Shown: in pieces, positions 1-7,924 of the stretch
How positions within the stretch are numbered: the stretch's first letter is position 1
Layout of the letters: every line of letters starts with the position of its first letter
From: an uncultured Burkholderiales bacterium
GTDB lineage: Bacteria; Pseudomonadota; Gammaproteobacteria; Burkholderiales; Burkholderiaceae_C
Length of the DNA stretch: 64,000 bases
Direction: 5' to 3'
Assembly: GCA_943908475.1 (NCBI GenBank)
Contig: CALTTG010000013.1
Span: 13,217 to 77,216 of the forward strand
The notes under the pieces: generated by a model
Told to the model about the DNA's origin: nothing
What the model saw: the letters and a program-made list of their open reading frames with translations, nothing else
The model's database searches: none
Position numbers and translations under genes: made by a program

Positions 1-641
1 TCCATCGGGTCCTTGAAGACCTTGTAGCAGCTGGTGTCTTGGATTCCTGCCACGGCTGGATCGATCTCGTAGCCACTCGGGGTGCTCACGTGCACGGTGA
101 AGCCCAAGATTTCAGCCGCCTGCAGCCAGGTGTTGGCCATGTTGTTGCCATCGCCCACCCAAGCCACCACTTTGCCCTGGATGGAGCCTCGGTGTTCGAT
201 GAACGTGAAGATGTCCGCCAGGATCTGACAGGGGTGGTACTCGTTGGTCAGGCCGTTGATGACCGGCACGCGCGAGTTGGCCGCGAATTTGACGATCTTG
301 GCCTGCTCGTAGGTACGGATCATGACGATGTCGACCATCCGCGAGATCACCTTGGCGCTGTCTTCGATGGGCTCGCTGCGACCCAGCTGGCTGCCGTCGG
401 TGGTCAGGTGCACCACCGAGCCACCCATTTGGTACATGCCGGCTTCAAAGCTCACGCGGGTGCGGGTGGACGCTTTTTCGAAGATCATGGCCAGCGTGCG
501 GTCGGCCAGGGGCTGGTACTTCTCGTAGTTCTTGAAGCGCTGCTTGATGATGGCCGCGCGCTCAAAGAGGTAGCTGTACTCGGGGGCCCGCAAGTCCTTG
601 AACTGCAGGTAATGTTTGATGAGGCTGTTTCCGGGCTTCAT
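1..641 (-). CDS. argF: Ornithine carbamoyltransferase (3' end cut by window)
   Basis: Cytoplasmic enzyme that makes citrulline from ornithine and carbamoyl phosphate in arginine biosynthesis. About 213 N-terminal residues are visible; the rest lies before base 1. The translation shows the carbamoyl-phosphate motif STRTR followed by VSFEAG, the conserved HPCQ segment, and WVGDGNNMANTW, all diagnostic of the anabolic transcarbamoylase. The ATG at 641-639 lies 8 bases after the argD stop, so argD and argF are almost certainly cotranscribed. The typical family length is about 305 residues, so roughly 90 residues are missing because of the window edge only. Identity is secure. Confidence 0.95.
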   Translation of the reverse strand, partial: MKPGNSLIKHYLQFKDLRAPEYSYLFERAAIIKQRFKNYEKYQPLADRTLAMIFEKASTRTRVSFEAGMYQMGGSVVHLTTDGSQLGRSEPIEDSAKVISRMVDIVMIRTYEQAKIVKFAANSRVPVINGLTNEYHPCQILADIFTFIEHRGSIQGKVVAWVGDGNNMANTWLQAAEILGFTVHVSTPSGYEIDPAVAGIQDTSCYKVFKDPM

Positions 642-649
642 GGTCGTGC

Positions 650-1852
650 TCAGGCGGCGCTGGGTTCGGACAGGAACTGGCGAATCAGGGGCACCAGCAG
701 GGCCACGCATTCATCGGCTTGTGCTTGGGTGAAGATCAGGGGGGGCAGCAGGCGAACCACCGTGTCGGCAGTGACCGACAACAGCAGACCGGCTTCCAGT
801 GCGCGGCTGAGGATCACCCCACAAGGGCGGTCGAGTTCGATGCCGATCATCAGGCCCTGACCACGCACCTCCTTGACCCCCGCCACGCCGGCCAGCTCGC
901 GGCGCAAGGCGCCCATCAGGTGCTCGCCCACCGCGGCTGCGTTGGCCATCAAGCCATCGGCTTCCATGATTTTGAGCGTCTCCACACCTGCGCGCATGGC
1001 CAAGGGGTTGCCGCCGAACGTGGTGCCATGGTTGCCGGGCTTGAGCACATGAGCGGCCTTCGGGCCACACACCACAGCCCCAATGGGCACGCCCGAGCCC
1101 AGGCCTTTGGCCAGGGGCATCACATCGGGCTGAATGCCCGACCACTGGTGGGCAAACCATTTGCCGGTGCGACCGATGCCGCATTGCACCTCGTCCAGCA
1201 TCAGCAACCAGCCCTGGCGGTCGCACAAGGCGCGCACGGCCTGCAGGTATTCGCTGCGTGCTGGGTTGATGCCCCCTTCGCCCTGAATCACTTCCAGGAA
1301 CACAGCGGTGACGTTGGGGTTGGTTCGGGCGACTTCTTCCAGCGCGGCGATGTCGTTGAGCGGCACACGCACAAAGCCCTCGACCAGCGGCTCGAAGCCG
1401 GCGTGAACCTTGGGGTTGCCGGTGGCCGACAGCGTGGCGATCGAGCGGCCATGAAAGGCCTTCTCGTAGACCACCACCTCGGCGCGGGCGATGCCCTTGT
1501 CGTGCCCGTACTTGCGGGCAATTTTCAGCGCCGCTTCATTGGCCTCCAGGCCCGAGTTGCAGAAGAACACATTGGTCAAGCCGGAGCGTTCCACCAGCAT
1601 CTGGGCCAGCTCTTCCTGCAAGGGCACCTGGTAATAGTTGCAGCAATGGATCAACTGGCTGACTTGTTCCTGCAAAGCGGGCACCAGCTTGGGGTGGTTG
1701 TGACCCAAGGTGTTGACGGCAATGCCAGAGAGCGCGTCCAGGTAGCGTCGGCCTTCGGTGTCCCAAACGTGGGCGCCTTCGCCGTGCGACAGGGCAACGG
1801 GCAGGCGGCCGTAAGTGGGCATCACGTGGGGCATGGGCGCGGCGGCAGTCAT
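650..1852 (-). CDS. argD: Acetylornithine aminotransferase
   Basis: PLP-dependent class III aminotransferase that converts N-acetylglutamate semialdehyde to N-acetylornithine in arginine synthesis. It is 400 residues, the normal family length. Visible features are NSGLEANEAALK near residues 99-110 (phosphate-cup region), the LDEVQCGIGRTG stretch with the PLP-contacting Asp near 220, and the Schiff-base Lys near 249 in LAKGLGSGVP. The start has a poor ribosome-binding site, but the reading frame begins naturally at this ATG. It is the first gene of the argD-argF pair, and a terminator-like hairpin lies just upstream in its leader. It could also serve as succinyldiaminopimelate aminotransferase, as is known for E. 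coli ArgD. Confidence 0.95.
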   Translation of the reverse strand: MTAAAPMPHVMPTYGRLPVALSHGEGAHVWDTEGRRYLDALSGIAVNTLGHNHPKLVPALQEQVSQLIHCCNYYQVPLQEELAQMLVERSGLTNVFFCNSGLEANEAALKIARKYGHDKGIARAEVVVYEKAFHGRSIATLSATGNPKVHAGFEPLVEGFVRVPLNDIAALEEVARTNPNVTAVFLEVIQGEGGINPARSEYLQAVRALCDRQGWLLMLDEVQCGIGRTGKWFAHQWSGIQPDVMPLAKGLGSGVPIGAVVCGPKAAHVLKPGNHGTTFGGNPLAMRAGVETLKIMEADGLMANAAAVGEHLMGALRRELAGVAGVKEVRGQGLMIGIELDRPCGVILSRALEAGLLLSVTADTVVRLLPPLIFTQAQADECVALLVPLIRQFLSEPSAA

Positions 1853-1882
1853 GAGGCTCTTTCAGCTGAAACAAGATGGAGG

Positions 1883-1930
1883 AAAAAAGAAAAAGCGCAG
1901 TGCACGAATCACTGCGCTCGCTCGATTGTA
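1883..1930 (-). promoter_or_regulatory. argD leader: promoter-like element plus terminator-like hairpin
   Basis: Read on the minus strand, a -10-like TACAAT (1925-1930) has a GTGGCA -35-like hexamer 18 bases upstream. It is followed at once by a perfect 9-bp stem (1894-1902 with 1910-1918, 7-base loop) and a TTTTTCTTTTTT tract. The hairpin lies 31-66 bases before the argD ATG and no minus-strand gene lies upstream, so it sits in the argDF leader rather than at the end of a known gene. It could be an attenuator, a 5' stabilising stem, or the terminator of a short unannotated RNA. Confidence 0.5.
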
Positions 1931-2097
1931 AGGAATGCCCGCGAGGCCTGCCACCTCCTGTGGTGTGCACTCAAGTTTGTCGGCGCGAGGACGAAAACAA
2001 CGATGCGATGCGCTCGGGCGTGTCCGACCTTGGTGCAAGGGCTCTGGCACCGAATTTGCGTCTGAACGCAAGACGTTGGACAATGGAGGGATTCCTG

Positions 2098-2610
2098 ATG
2101 GATACAGTCATCGACCCTGTCTCCTCAGACGCGGCCAAGGCTTCGGATCACCCTCCGGAGGCTCGGCCGAGCATCCTCCGCAGTGGGCCGACACAATCGC
2201 CTGCTGCGCCTTGTCAACCTGGCAATGGATCCATTGCGCAGACTGTGGGAACGAACAGCGTGTCCACCACCGCACCGGCAGGCTCTGCCGCGGCCATCGC
2301 CATGGCCAAACCCCGTGAAGTCTTCATTCAGGGGATCACCTCCAAAGGCAGCACCTTTCGGCCCAGTGACTGGGCTGAGCGCCTGGCAGGGGCCATGTCC
2401 TGTTTTCGCCCCGGCGGTGGGCGAGGGGGGCCCGGCGATCACATCGGCTACTCCCCCTACTGCGTGCCCACCACCATCGGTGACGTGAAGTGCGTGGTGG
2501 TCAATGAGGCCTTGCGCAAGCTCGAACCCATGGCCTGGGACTTCGTGATGAATTTTGCCAAGGACAACGATCTCCAGGTCTTTGAAGCCTGCTTGCTGCC
2601 CGACCAGTGA
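2098..2610 (+). CDS. DUF3579 family protein with long N-terminal extension
   Basis: Small soluble protein of unknown function. The C-terminal part (about residues 70-170) matches the DUF3579 pattern known from betaproteobacteria: FIQGITSKGSTFRPSDWAER, then a glycine-rich segment, GDVKCVVV and a charged end. The ATG at 2098 is chosen because GGAGGG lies 7 bases upstream; 170 residues result. The first 68 residues are Ser/Pro/Ala-rich, look disordered, and are longer than the roughly 100-residue family norm. An internal ATG at 2302 would give the usual short form. It sits divergently from argDF, a common Burkholderiales arrangement. No role can be assigned. Confidence 0.82.
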   Translation: MDTVIDPVSSDAAKASDHPPEARPSILRSGPTQSPAAPCQPGNGSIAQTVGTNSVSTTAPAGSAAAIAMAKPREVFIQGITSKGSTFRPSDWAERLAGAMSCFRPGGGRGGPGDHIGYSPYCVPTTIGDVKCVVVNEALRKLEPMAWDFVMNFAKDNDLQVFEACLLPDQ

Positions 2611-2640
2611 GGGGCACCACCCGCCGTCGTGAGGCACAAA

Positions 2641-2664
2641 AAAAGCTCGCCGAGGCGAGCTTTT
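2641..2664. terminator. Bidirectional intrinsic terminator
   Basis: An 11-bp stem (2641-2651 with 2654-2664) with A-tract and T-tract flanks separates the convergent DUF3579 gene and rpsT. It has a T run on both strands and so can stop both transcripts. Confidence 0.85.
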
Positions 2665-2707
2665 TTCTTGGGCTGCGGTGCGGCGTGTGTGCCGCTCCCG
2701 TGCCAGA

Positions 2708-2998
2708 TCAGGCCAGTGCCTTGACCTTGGCAGCCAGGCGGCTCTTGTGGCGAGCGGCCTTGTTCTTGTGGAAGATGCCCTTGTCGGCGATCGAGTCGAT
2801 CACGCTTTGAGCCGACTTGAATGCGTCAGAGGCTTGAGCCTTGTCGCCAGCCTTGACAGCCTTCAGCACGCTCTTGATGGCGGTGCGGAACTTCGAACGC
2901 AGGGCCGAGTTGGCGGCGTTGATCTTGACGTCCTGGCGGACGCGCTTGCGACCGGAGGCGATGCGAACTGTCTTTTTGACCTTCGAGGAAGATGGCAT
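2708..2998 (-). CDS. rpsT: 30S ribosomal protein S20
   Basis: Primary 16S rRNA-binding protein of the small subunit. It is 96 residues, Lys/Arg/Ala-rich, with the family signature SGRKRVRQDVKINAANSALR, then KFRTAIK and the C-terminal KNKAARHKSRL. The frame stays open upstream, but homology places the start at the Met of MPSSSKVKK (2998). A consensus-like promoter lies about 90 bases upstream and the bidirectional terminator follows, so it is a monocistronic unit as in most proteobacteria. Confidence 0.97.
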   Translation of the reverse strand: MPSSSKVKKTVRIASGRKRVRQDVKINAANSALRSKFRTAIKSVLKAVKAGDKAQASDAFKSAQSVIDSIADKGIFHKNKAARHKSRLAAKVKALA

Positions 2999-3086
2999 GA
3001 TTTTGAGGGCCCTGGGGATGACTGCTGCGCTCAGCGGCGCGATGCAATTCTCACCCGGCAGAGCCGAGTTGGTTGGAAAACCCGAG

Positions 3087-3115
3087 ATTCTAGCACCGCA
3101 CGCGCCCGTCGTAAA
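3087..3115 (-). promoter_or_regulatory. Sigma70 promoter of rpsT
   Basis: On the minus strand TTTACG (3115-3110) and TAGAAT (3092-3087) are separated by exactly 17 bases. The predicted transcript start is near 3080, giving a leader of about 80 bases to rpsT. Confidence 0.72.
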
Positions 3116-3135
3116 GGCAGCCTCCAGCGCCTTCT

Positions 3136-3141
3136 TATAAT
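3136..3141 (+). promoter_or_regulatory. Perfect TATAAT just before murJ
   Basis: A consensus -10 hexamer ends only 5 bases before the murJ ATG (3147). No good -35 is seen 16-18 bases upstream. If used, it would give a leaderless or nearly leaderless mRNA. Confidence 0.4.
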
Positions 3142-3146
3142 GCGGC

Positions 3147-4709
3147 ATGAGTCTGCTGAAATCTGCCTCCATCGTCTCTCTGCTGACGCTGGCCTCACGC
3201 ATCACGGGGTTGGTGCGCGAGCAGCTGTTTGCCTCGGCTTTCGGGGCCAGCGCCACCACCGATGCGTTTCAGGTGGCCTTTCGCATCCCGAACCTGTTGC
3301 GTCGCCTGTTTGCCGAGGGCGCGTTTTCACAAGCCTTCGTCCCGATCCTGGGTGAAACGCGAACGAAGCAGGGCGACGAGGCCACCCGCACCCTGATCGA
3401 TGCCGTGGCCACGGTGCTGTTTTGGGCGCTGCTGGTGGTGTCGGTCTTGGGGGTGGTCGGGGCACCGGTCTTGGTCTGGATGATGGCGTCTGGCTTGAAG
3501 GACAGTGGCGGGCTGGATGCCGCTGTGCTCATGACCCGTTGGATGTTCCCCTACATCGGCTGCATGTCGCTGGTGGCCCTGAGCGCAGGCATTCTCAACA
3601 CCTGGGGGCACTTTGCCGTGCCTGCGGCCACCCCGGTGCTGCTGAACCTGGCGGTCATTGCGGCCACCGTGTTCCTGGCGCCGGTGTTCGGTCGCCTGGG
3701 GTTCGATCCGGTGCTGGCCGTGGCCGTCGGGGTCATGATCGGTGGCGTGCTCCAACTGGCCATCCAGATTCCCGCACTGCGACGTCGAGGGGTGCTGCCC
3801 AGCATTGGGCTCACGGTGTCTGCCGTGCGCGCCGCCTGGGGCCACGAGGGCGTGCACCGCATTCTTCGGCAGATGGCGCCTGCATTGCTGGGCGTGTCGG
3901 TGGCGCAAGTGTCGTTGCTGGTCAACACGCAGATCGCCTCGCATCTGGGGGCCGGTGCCGTGTCGTGGCTGACCTTTGCCGACCGCCTCATGGAGTTCCC
4001 CACGGCCATGCTGGGGGTGGCCCTGGGCGTGGTGTTGCTGCCTCAGCTCTCCAGGGCGCAGGCCAGTGGCGATTTGAAGCGGTTTTCCAGCATGTTGGAC
4101 TGGGGCTTGCGCTTGGTGGTCTTGCTGGCACTGCCCAGCGCTCTGGCGCTGTTGTTGTTCGCCGAGCCCTTGGTGGCGGTGCTGTACCACTACGGAGCCT
4201 TCCGCGATGCGGACGTGGCCCAAACCGTCCGGGCCCTGATGGGGTACGGCGTGGGCTTGCTGGGGCTGGTGGCCATCAAGATCTTGGCGCCTGGCTTTTA
4301 CGCGGCGCAAGACATCAAGACCCCGGTGCGCATTGGCATCGCCGTGTTGGTGCTGACGCAAATCCTCAACGCGATCTTTGTGCCGATGTTCCAGCAGGCC
4401 GGGTTGGCCCTGTCCATTGGTCTGGCGTCCTTGGTGAACGCCGCTTGGCTGCTGCACGGCCTCAAGAAAAGCGGTCGTTACCAGCCCGAGCCTGGATGGT
4501 GGCTGTTCGCGGCCCGTGTGGTGCTGGCGTCGGCCTTGTTGGGGGCGGCGATGTGGTGGGCCAACGGCCATTTCGATTGGCTGGCCATGCGTGCCGAGCC
4601 CCTGGTGCGCGTGGGCCTGCTGGCAGCTTGTTTGCTGGCGGCCGCCGTGCTGTACTTCGGAGTGCTGTTGGCCACGGGTCTGAACATCAAGCAACTGCTG
4701 CGTCGTTGA
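3147..4709 (+). CDS. murJ: Lipid II flippase MurJ
   Basis: Inner-membrane MOP-superfamily flippase that moves lipid II across the membrane for peptidoglycan synthesis. It is 520 residues with about 14 hydrophobic segments. The N-terminus carries the family hallmarks SRITGLVREQLFASAFGASATTDAFQVAFRIPNLLRRLFAEGAFSQAFVP, which include the essential Arg residues of the central cavity and the conserved loop after the first helix. It ends close to the convergent radA, with no terminator between them. Its position next to rpsT is the usual one in this order. Confidence 0.96.
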   Translation: MSLLKSASIVSLLTLASRITGLVREQLFASAFGASATTDAFQVAFRIPNLLRRLFAEGAFSQAFVPILGETRTKQGDEATRTLIDAVATVLFWALLVVSVLGVVGAPVLVWMMASGLKDSGGLDAAVLMTRWMFPYIGCMSLVALSAGILNTWGHFAVPAATPVLLNLAVIAATVFLAPVFGRLGFDPVLAVAVGVMIGGVLQLAIQIPALRRRGVLPSIGLTVSAVRAAWGHEGVHRILRQMAPALLGVSVAQVSLLVNTQIASHLGAGAVSWLTFADRLMEFPTAMLGVALGVVLLPQLSRAQASGDLKRFSSMLDWGLRLVVLLALPSALALLLFAEPLVAVLYHYGAFRDADVAQTVRALMGYGVGLLGLVAIKILAPGFYAAQDIKTPVRIGIAVLVLTQILNAIFVPMFQQAGLALSIGLASLVNAAWLLHGLKKSGRYQPEPGWWLFAARVVLASALLGAAMWWANGHFDWLAMRAEPLVRVGLLAACLLAAAVLYFGVLLATGLNIKQLLRR

Positions 4710-4740
4710 GGGCAAGGCCTGTGGCGTGAGGTGGGCTCGG

Positions 4741-6114
4741 TCAGAGCCCGCGCACCACGTCGACCGCTTCCTCGATGCGGTCGACCGCATGAATGATCAA
4801 GCCCTCGATGGGCTTTTTCGGGGCATTGGCCTTGGGCACCACCGCGACCGAGAACCCCAGCTTGGCCGCCTCTTTGAGCCGGTCCTGTCCGCGAGGGGCT
4901 GGGCGCACTTCACCGGCCAGGCCCACTTCGCCAAAGGCGAAAAAGCCTTTCGGCAGGGGGCGTCCGCGCAGGCTGCCCTGAATGGCCAGCAGCACGGCCA
5001 AGTCGGCAGCGGGCTCGCTGATCCGCACGCCGCCCACTGCGTTGACGAACACGTCTTGGTCGGCGCAGGACACGCCAGCGTGTCGATTGAGCACGGCCAG
5101 CAACATGGCCAAACGGTCGCGCTCCAGCCCCACACTCAAGCGCCTCGGGCTGGGGCCCCCTTCGTCGACCAGGGCCTGAATTTCGACCAGCATGGGGCGT
5201 GTGCCCTCCAGGGTCACCATCACGCAGGAGCCGGGCACGGGCTCTCCATGGGTCGACAGGAAAATGGCACTGGGGTTGCTGACGCCCTTGAGTCCCTTGT
5301 CTGTCATCGCGAACACGCCGATCTCGTTGACCGCTCCGAAGCGGTTCTTGATGGCGCGGATCATGCGGAAACTGCTGTGGGTGTCGCCCTCGAAGTACAA
5401 CACGGTGTCGACGATGTGCTCCAGCACGCGGGGGCCGGCCAGGGTGCCTTCTTTGGTCACGTGACCCACCAGCACCACCGTGCAGCCGGTGGCCTTGGCC
5501 ACCCGTGTCAGGTGGGCCGCGCATTCGCGCACCTGGGCCACCGAGCCTGGGGCCGAGGTGAGCTGTTCGCTGTAGATGGTCTGGATCGAGTCGATCACGC
5601 AAAAGGAGGGTTGTTCAGCCTCCAGGGTGGCCAAGATGTTTTCGAGCTGGATCTCGGCTTGCACCCGAACCGACCGGCCTTCCAGGCCCATGCGCTGGGC
5701 GCGCATGGCCACTTGGGCGCCACTTTCTTCGCCGGTCACATACAGCACCGGCATTTGGCGGGACAAGGCGTCCAGGGCTTGCAGCAGCAGGGTCGATTTG
5801 CCAATGCCTGGGTCGCCCCCGATCAGCACCACGCCACCGGCCACGATGCCGCCGCCCAGCACGCGGTCGAGTTCATCGAGCCCGGTGGGGGTGCGGGCCA
5901 CATCGGCGGCTTCGATGTCGGACAAGGTCGTCACCGGCTGGGGGGCGGCCAGGCCACGGGCCAGGGCCTGCATGCGGTTCTTGGGCGTGCCACTGGGTTC
6001 GGCGCGGCCTTCCTCCAGTGTGTTCCACGCGTTGCAATGCGGGCATTTGCCCAGCCATTTGGGGCTGGTGCCCCCACAGGCCGTGCAGGTGTAGATGGTT
6101 TTTTCTTTGGCCAT
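4741..6114 (-). CDS. radA: DNA repair protein RadA (branch-migration ATPase)
   Basis: RecA-like helicase that processes recombination intermediates. It is 457 residues. It has an N-terminal four-Cys zinc finger (Cys10, 13, 24, 27), Walker A GGDPGIGKST near residues 99-108, the RadA-specific KNRFG motif at about 256-260, and a Lon-like C-terminal domain with GEVGLAGEVRPAPRG. The start MAKEKTIYTC matches the family; upstream in-frame codons are discarded because they run into the thioesterase gene. It is last in the alr-thioesterase-radA operon, with 7 bases between it and the preceding stop. Confidence 0.96.
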   Translation of the reverse strand: MAKEKTIYTCTACGGTSPKWLGKCPHCNAWNTLEEGRAEPSGTPKNRMQALARGLAAPQPVTTLSDIEAADVARTPTGLDELDRVLGGGIVAGGVVLIGGDPGIGKSTLLLQALDALSRQMPVLYVTGEESGAQVAMRAQRMGLEGRSVRVQAEIQLENILATLEAEQPSFCVIDSIQTIYSEQLTSAPGSVAQVRECAAHLTRVAKATGCTVVLVGHVTKEGTLAGPRVLEHIVDTVLYFEGDTHSSFRMIRAIKNRFGAVNEIGVFAMTDKGLKGVSNPSAIFLSTHGEPVPGSCVMVTLEGTRPMLVEIQALVDEGGPSPRRLSVGLERDRLAMLLAVLNRHAGVSCADQDVFVNAVGGVRISEPAADLAVLLAIQGSLRGRPLPKGFFAFGEVGLAGEVRPAPRGQDRLKEAAKLGFSVAVVPKANAPKKPIEGLIIHAVDRIEEAVDVVRGL

Positions 6115-6121
6115 GCCGTGC

Positions 6122-6625
6122 TCAGGCGCTGGCGCCAGATTGACCGGCTTGAATGGCCTTGAAGCGTTGCTCCAGTTCCTGTCGCAGTTGTCGGCGCAGT
6201 TTCGCGGCGTCGAAGCGGCGCTTTTCGTCAGGGGTGGCCGGCTCCAGCGGCGGCACGGCGGTGGGCTTGCGATCGTCCCCCATGGCCACCATGGTGAAGA
6301 AGCAGCTGTTGGCATGGCGCACCACCTGCGTCTGGATGTTTTCGGCGATCACCTTCACGCCGATTTCCATGGACGAGTTGCCGGTGTAGTTCACCGAGGC
6401 CAGGAAGGTCACCAGTTCACCGACGTGAATGGGCTGCCGGAAGGTAACCTGGTCCACGGACAGGGTCACCACGTAGCTGCCCGCATAGCGACTGGCGCAG
6501 GCGTAGGCCACTTGGTCCAGCAGCTTGAGGATGGTGCCACCGTGCACATTGCCGGAAAAATTGGCCATGTCGGGTGTCATGAGCACGGTCATGCGCAGCT
6601 GGTGGCGTTGGGTGTCGAGGTCCAT
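6122..6625 (-). CDS. Acyl-CoA thioesterase, hotdog fold (YciA/BACH type)
   Basis: Predicted cytoplasmic hydrolase of acyl-CoA thioesters. It is 167 residues. One hotdog domain is visible with the active-site pattern Asn22, HGG at 28-30 and Asp37 in NFSGNVHGGTILKLLDQ, then VDQVTF and a Lys/Arg/Glu-rich helical tail from about residue 125. The ATG at 6625 is favoured because it begins the recognisable domain and lies 11 bases after the alr stop; the long upstream extension in frame overlaps alr. Substrate chain length cannot be told from sequence. It sits in the middle of the alr-radA operon. Confidence 0.88.
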   Translation of the reverse strand: MDLDTQRHQLRMTVLMTPDMANFSGNVHGGTILKLLDQVAYACASRYAGSYVVTLSVDQVTFRQPIHVGELVTFLASVNYTGNSSMEIGVKVIAENIQTQVVRHANSCFFTMVAMGDDRKPTAVPPLEPATPDEKRRFDAAKLRRQLRQELEQRFKAIQAGQSGASA

Positions 6626-6636
6626 GGGGTCGGTCG

Positions 6637-7761
6637 TCAATCGTGGGGGTGAGGGTGCAGCACTTCCACGTGCACACGTTGGGAGACGGCACACATCAGC
6701 TCGTAGCCGATGGTGCCGCATGACAAAGCCACCTCGTCGATGGACAAGGTGGTGGGGTGTCCGTTGAGGGCTGGACCTTCGCCCCACAGGGTGACTTCGC
6801 TGCCCATCTGGGCCTGGGGCAGGGCGGTCAGGTCCACCGTGATCATGTCCATGGACACGCGCCCGATCAGTTGGCTGCGGTGTCCGTCGATCAGGACAGG
6901 CGTGCCATCGCCGGCATGGCGGGGGTAGCCATCGGCATAGCCGCATGCCACCACACCGATGCGCATGGCCTGCTGGGCCTGATAGCGGCTGCCGTAGCCC
7001 ACGGTGTCGCCAGGCTGCAGGTGCTGAATGCCGATGATTTTCGAGCGCAAGGTCATGGCCGGTCGAAGGCCCCAATGCGCTGCTGAGTGTTCAGGGAAGT
7101 CGGGCGAGGCGCCGTACAGCATCACGCCTGGGCGGATCCAGTCGCCCCGCACGGCGGGATCTTGCGCGTGTCGCAAGGTGCCAGCGCTGTTGCACAGGCT
7201 GCGCTCACCGGGCAGGTCCCCGCAGGTGGCATGGAACAAGTCGGCCTGATGGGCGATGCCGCGAGGGCCATCGGCGTCGGAAAAATGGGTCATCAGCGAG
7301 ATCTCATCCACCTGAGGCAGCGACGACAACCTGACCCATGCGTTGCGAAAGGCATCGGGCCTGAAGCCCAGGCGGTTCATGCCCGTGTTCATCTTCAGGA
7401 ACACATGATGCGGCCACTCGGTCTTGTGCATGGCCAGCCAGTCGATCTGCTGTTCGCAGTGCACGGTGTGCCACAGGCCCAGGCGCGAGCACCATTCGAG
7501 GTCGCGCACGTCAAACGCGCCTTCGATCAACAAAATGGGGCCTCGCCAATCGAGCTTGCGCAATTTCTCGGCTTCGGCAATGTCCAGCAGGGCAAAGCCA
7601 TCGGCCGATCGCAGCCCGTCGTACACCCGCTCCACCCCGTGACCATAGGCATTGGCCTTGACCACGGCCCAGACCCGCGCGTCGGGCGCTGCTTGCCTCG
7701 CTCGTTCCAGGTTGTGGTGCAGGGCGTCGAGATGGATCAGGGCTTCAAGGGGGCGAGGCAT
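6637..7761 (-). CDS. alr: Alanine racemase
   Basis: PLP enzyme that interconverts L- and D-alanine for peptidoglycan. It is 374 residues, typical of the family. The Schiff-base Lys is residue 35 in VVKANAYGHG, and the second catalytic base is the Tyr near 256 in VGYGSRY. SMDMITVD near the C-terminus is also conserved. It heads a minus-strand operon with the thioesterase and radA and is divergent from lplT; the 163-base gap holds the promoters. Whether it is the biosynthetic or a catabolic racemase is inferred as biosynthetic, since no dadA is nearby. Confidence 0.95.
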   Translation of the reverse strand: MPRPLEALIHLDALHHNLERARQAAPDARVWAVVKANAYGHGVERVYDGLRSADGFALLDIAEAEKLRKLDWRGPILLIEGAFDVRDLEWCSRLGLWHTVHCEQQIDWLAMHKTEWPHHVFLKMNTGMNRLGFRPDAFRNAWVRLSSLPQVDEISLMTHFSDADGPRGIAHQADLFHATCGDLPGERSLCNSAGTLRHAQDPAVRGDWIRPGVMLYGASPDFPEHSAAHWGLRPAMTLRSKIIGIQHLQPGDTVGYGSRYQAQQAMRIGVVACGYADGYPRHAGDGTPVLIDGHRSQLIGRVSMDMITVDLTALPQAQMGSEVTLWGEGPALNGHPTTLSIDEVALSCGTIGYELMCAVSQRVHVEVLHPHPHD

Positions 7762-7924
7762 GTGCGCATTTTGCCAGCGGGTTGTCCCTCCCCCATGGCT
7801 GGAGGCCTACTTGAGGGGGGGGGCGTGCTATAACGGGCGCCCAATCACCTGACATGAACCTGAATGTCTGTGTGAGTTGCCCCTCTCAGCCCTCCTTGAG
7901 TGTTCTAGATTTGCTGCGTCCTCG

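Noticed and set aside
3327..4790. Minus-strand open frame (487 codons) opposite murJ
   Set aside because: His/Gln-rich translation without motifs; murJ on the other strand is certain.
4726..6162. Long plus-strand open frame (478 codons) opposite radA
   Set aside because: It is the complement of a well-supported radA. Its translation is His/Gln/Gly-rich with no motif, as expected from antisense of GC-rich codons.
7811..7834. TTGAGG and TATAAC as an lplT promoter
   Set aside because: The spacing is only 12 bases, too short for a sigma70 promoter, and the -35 at correct spacing is poor.
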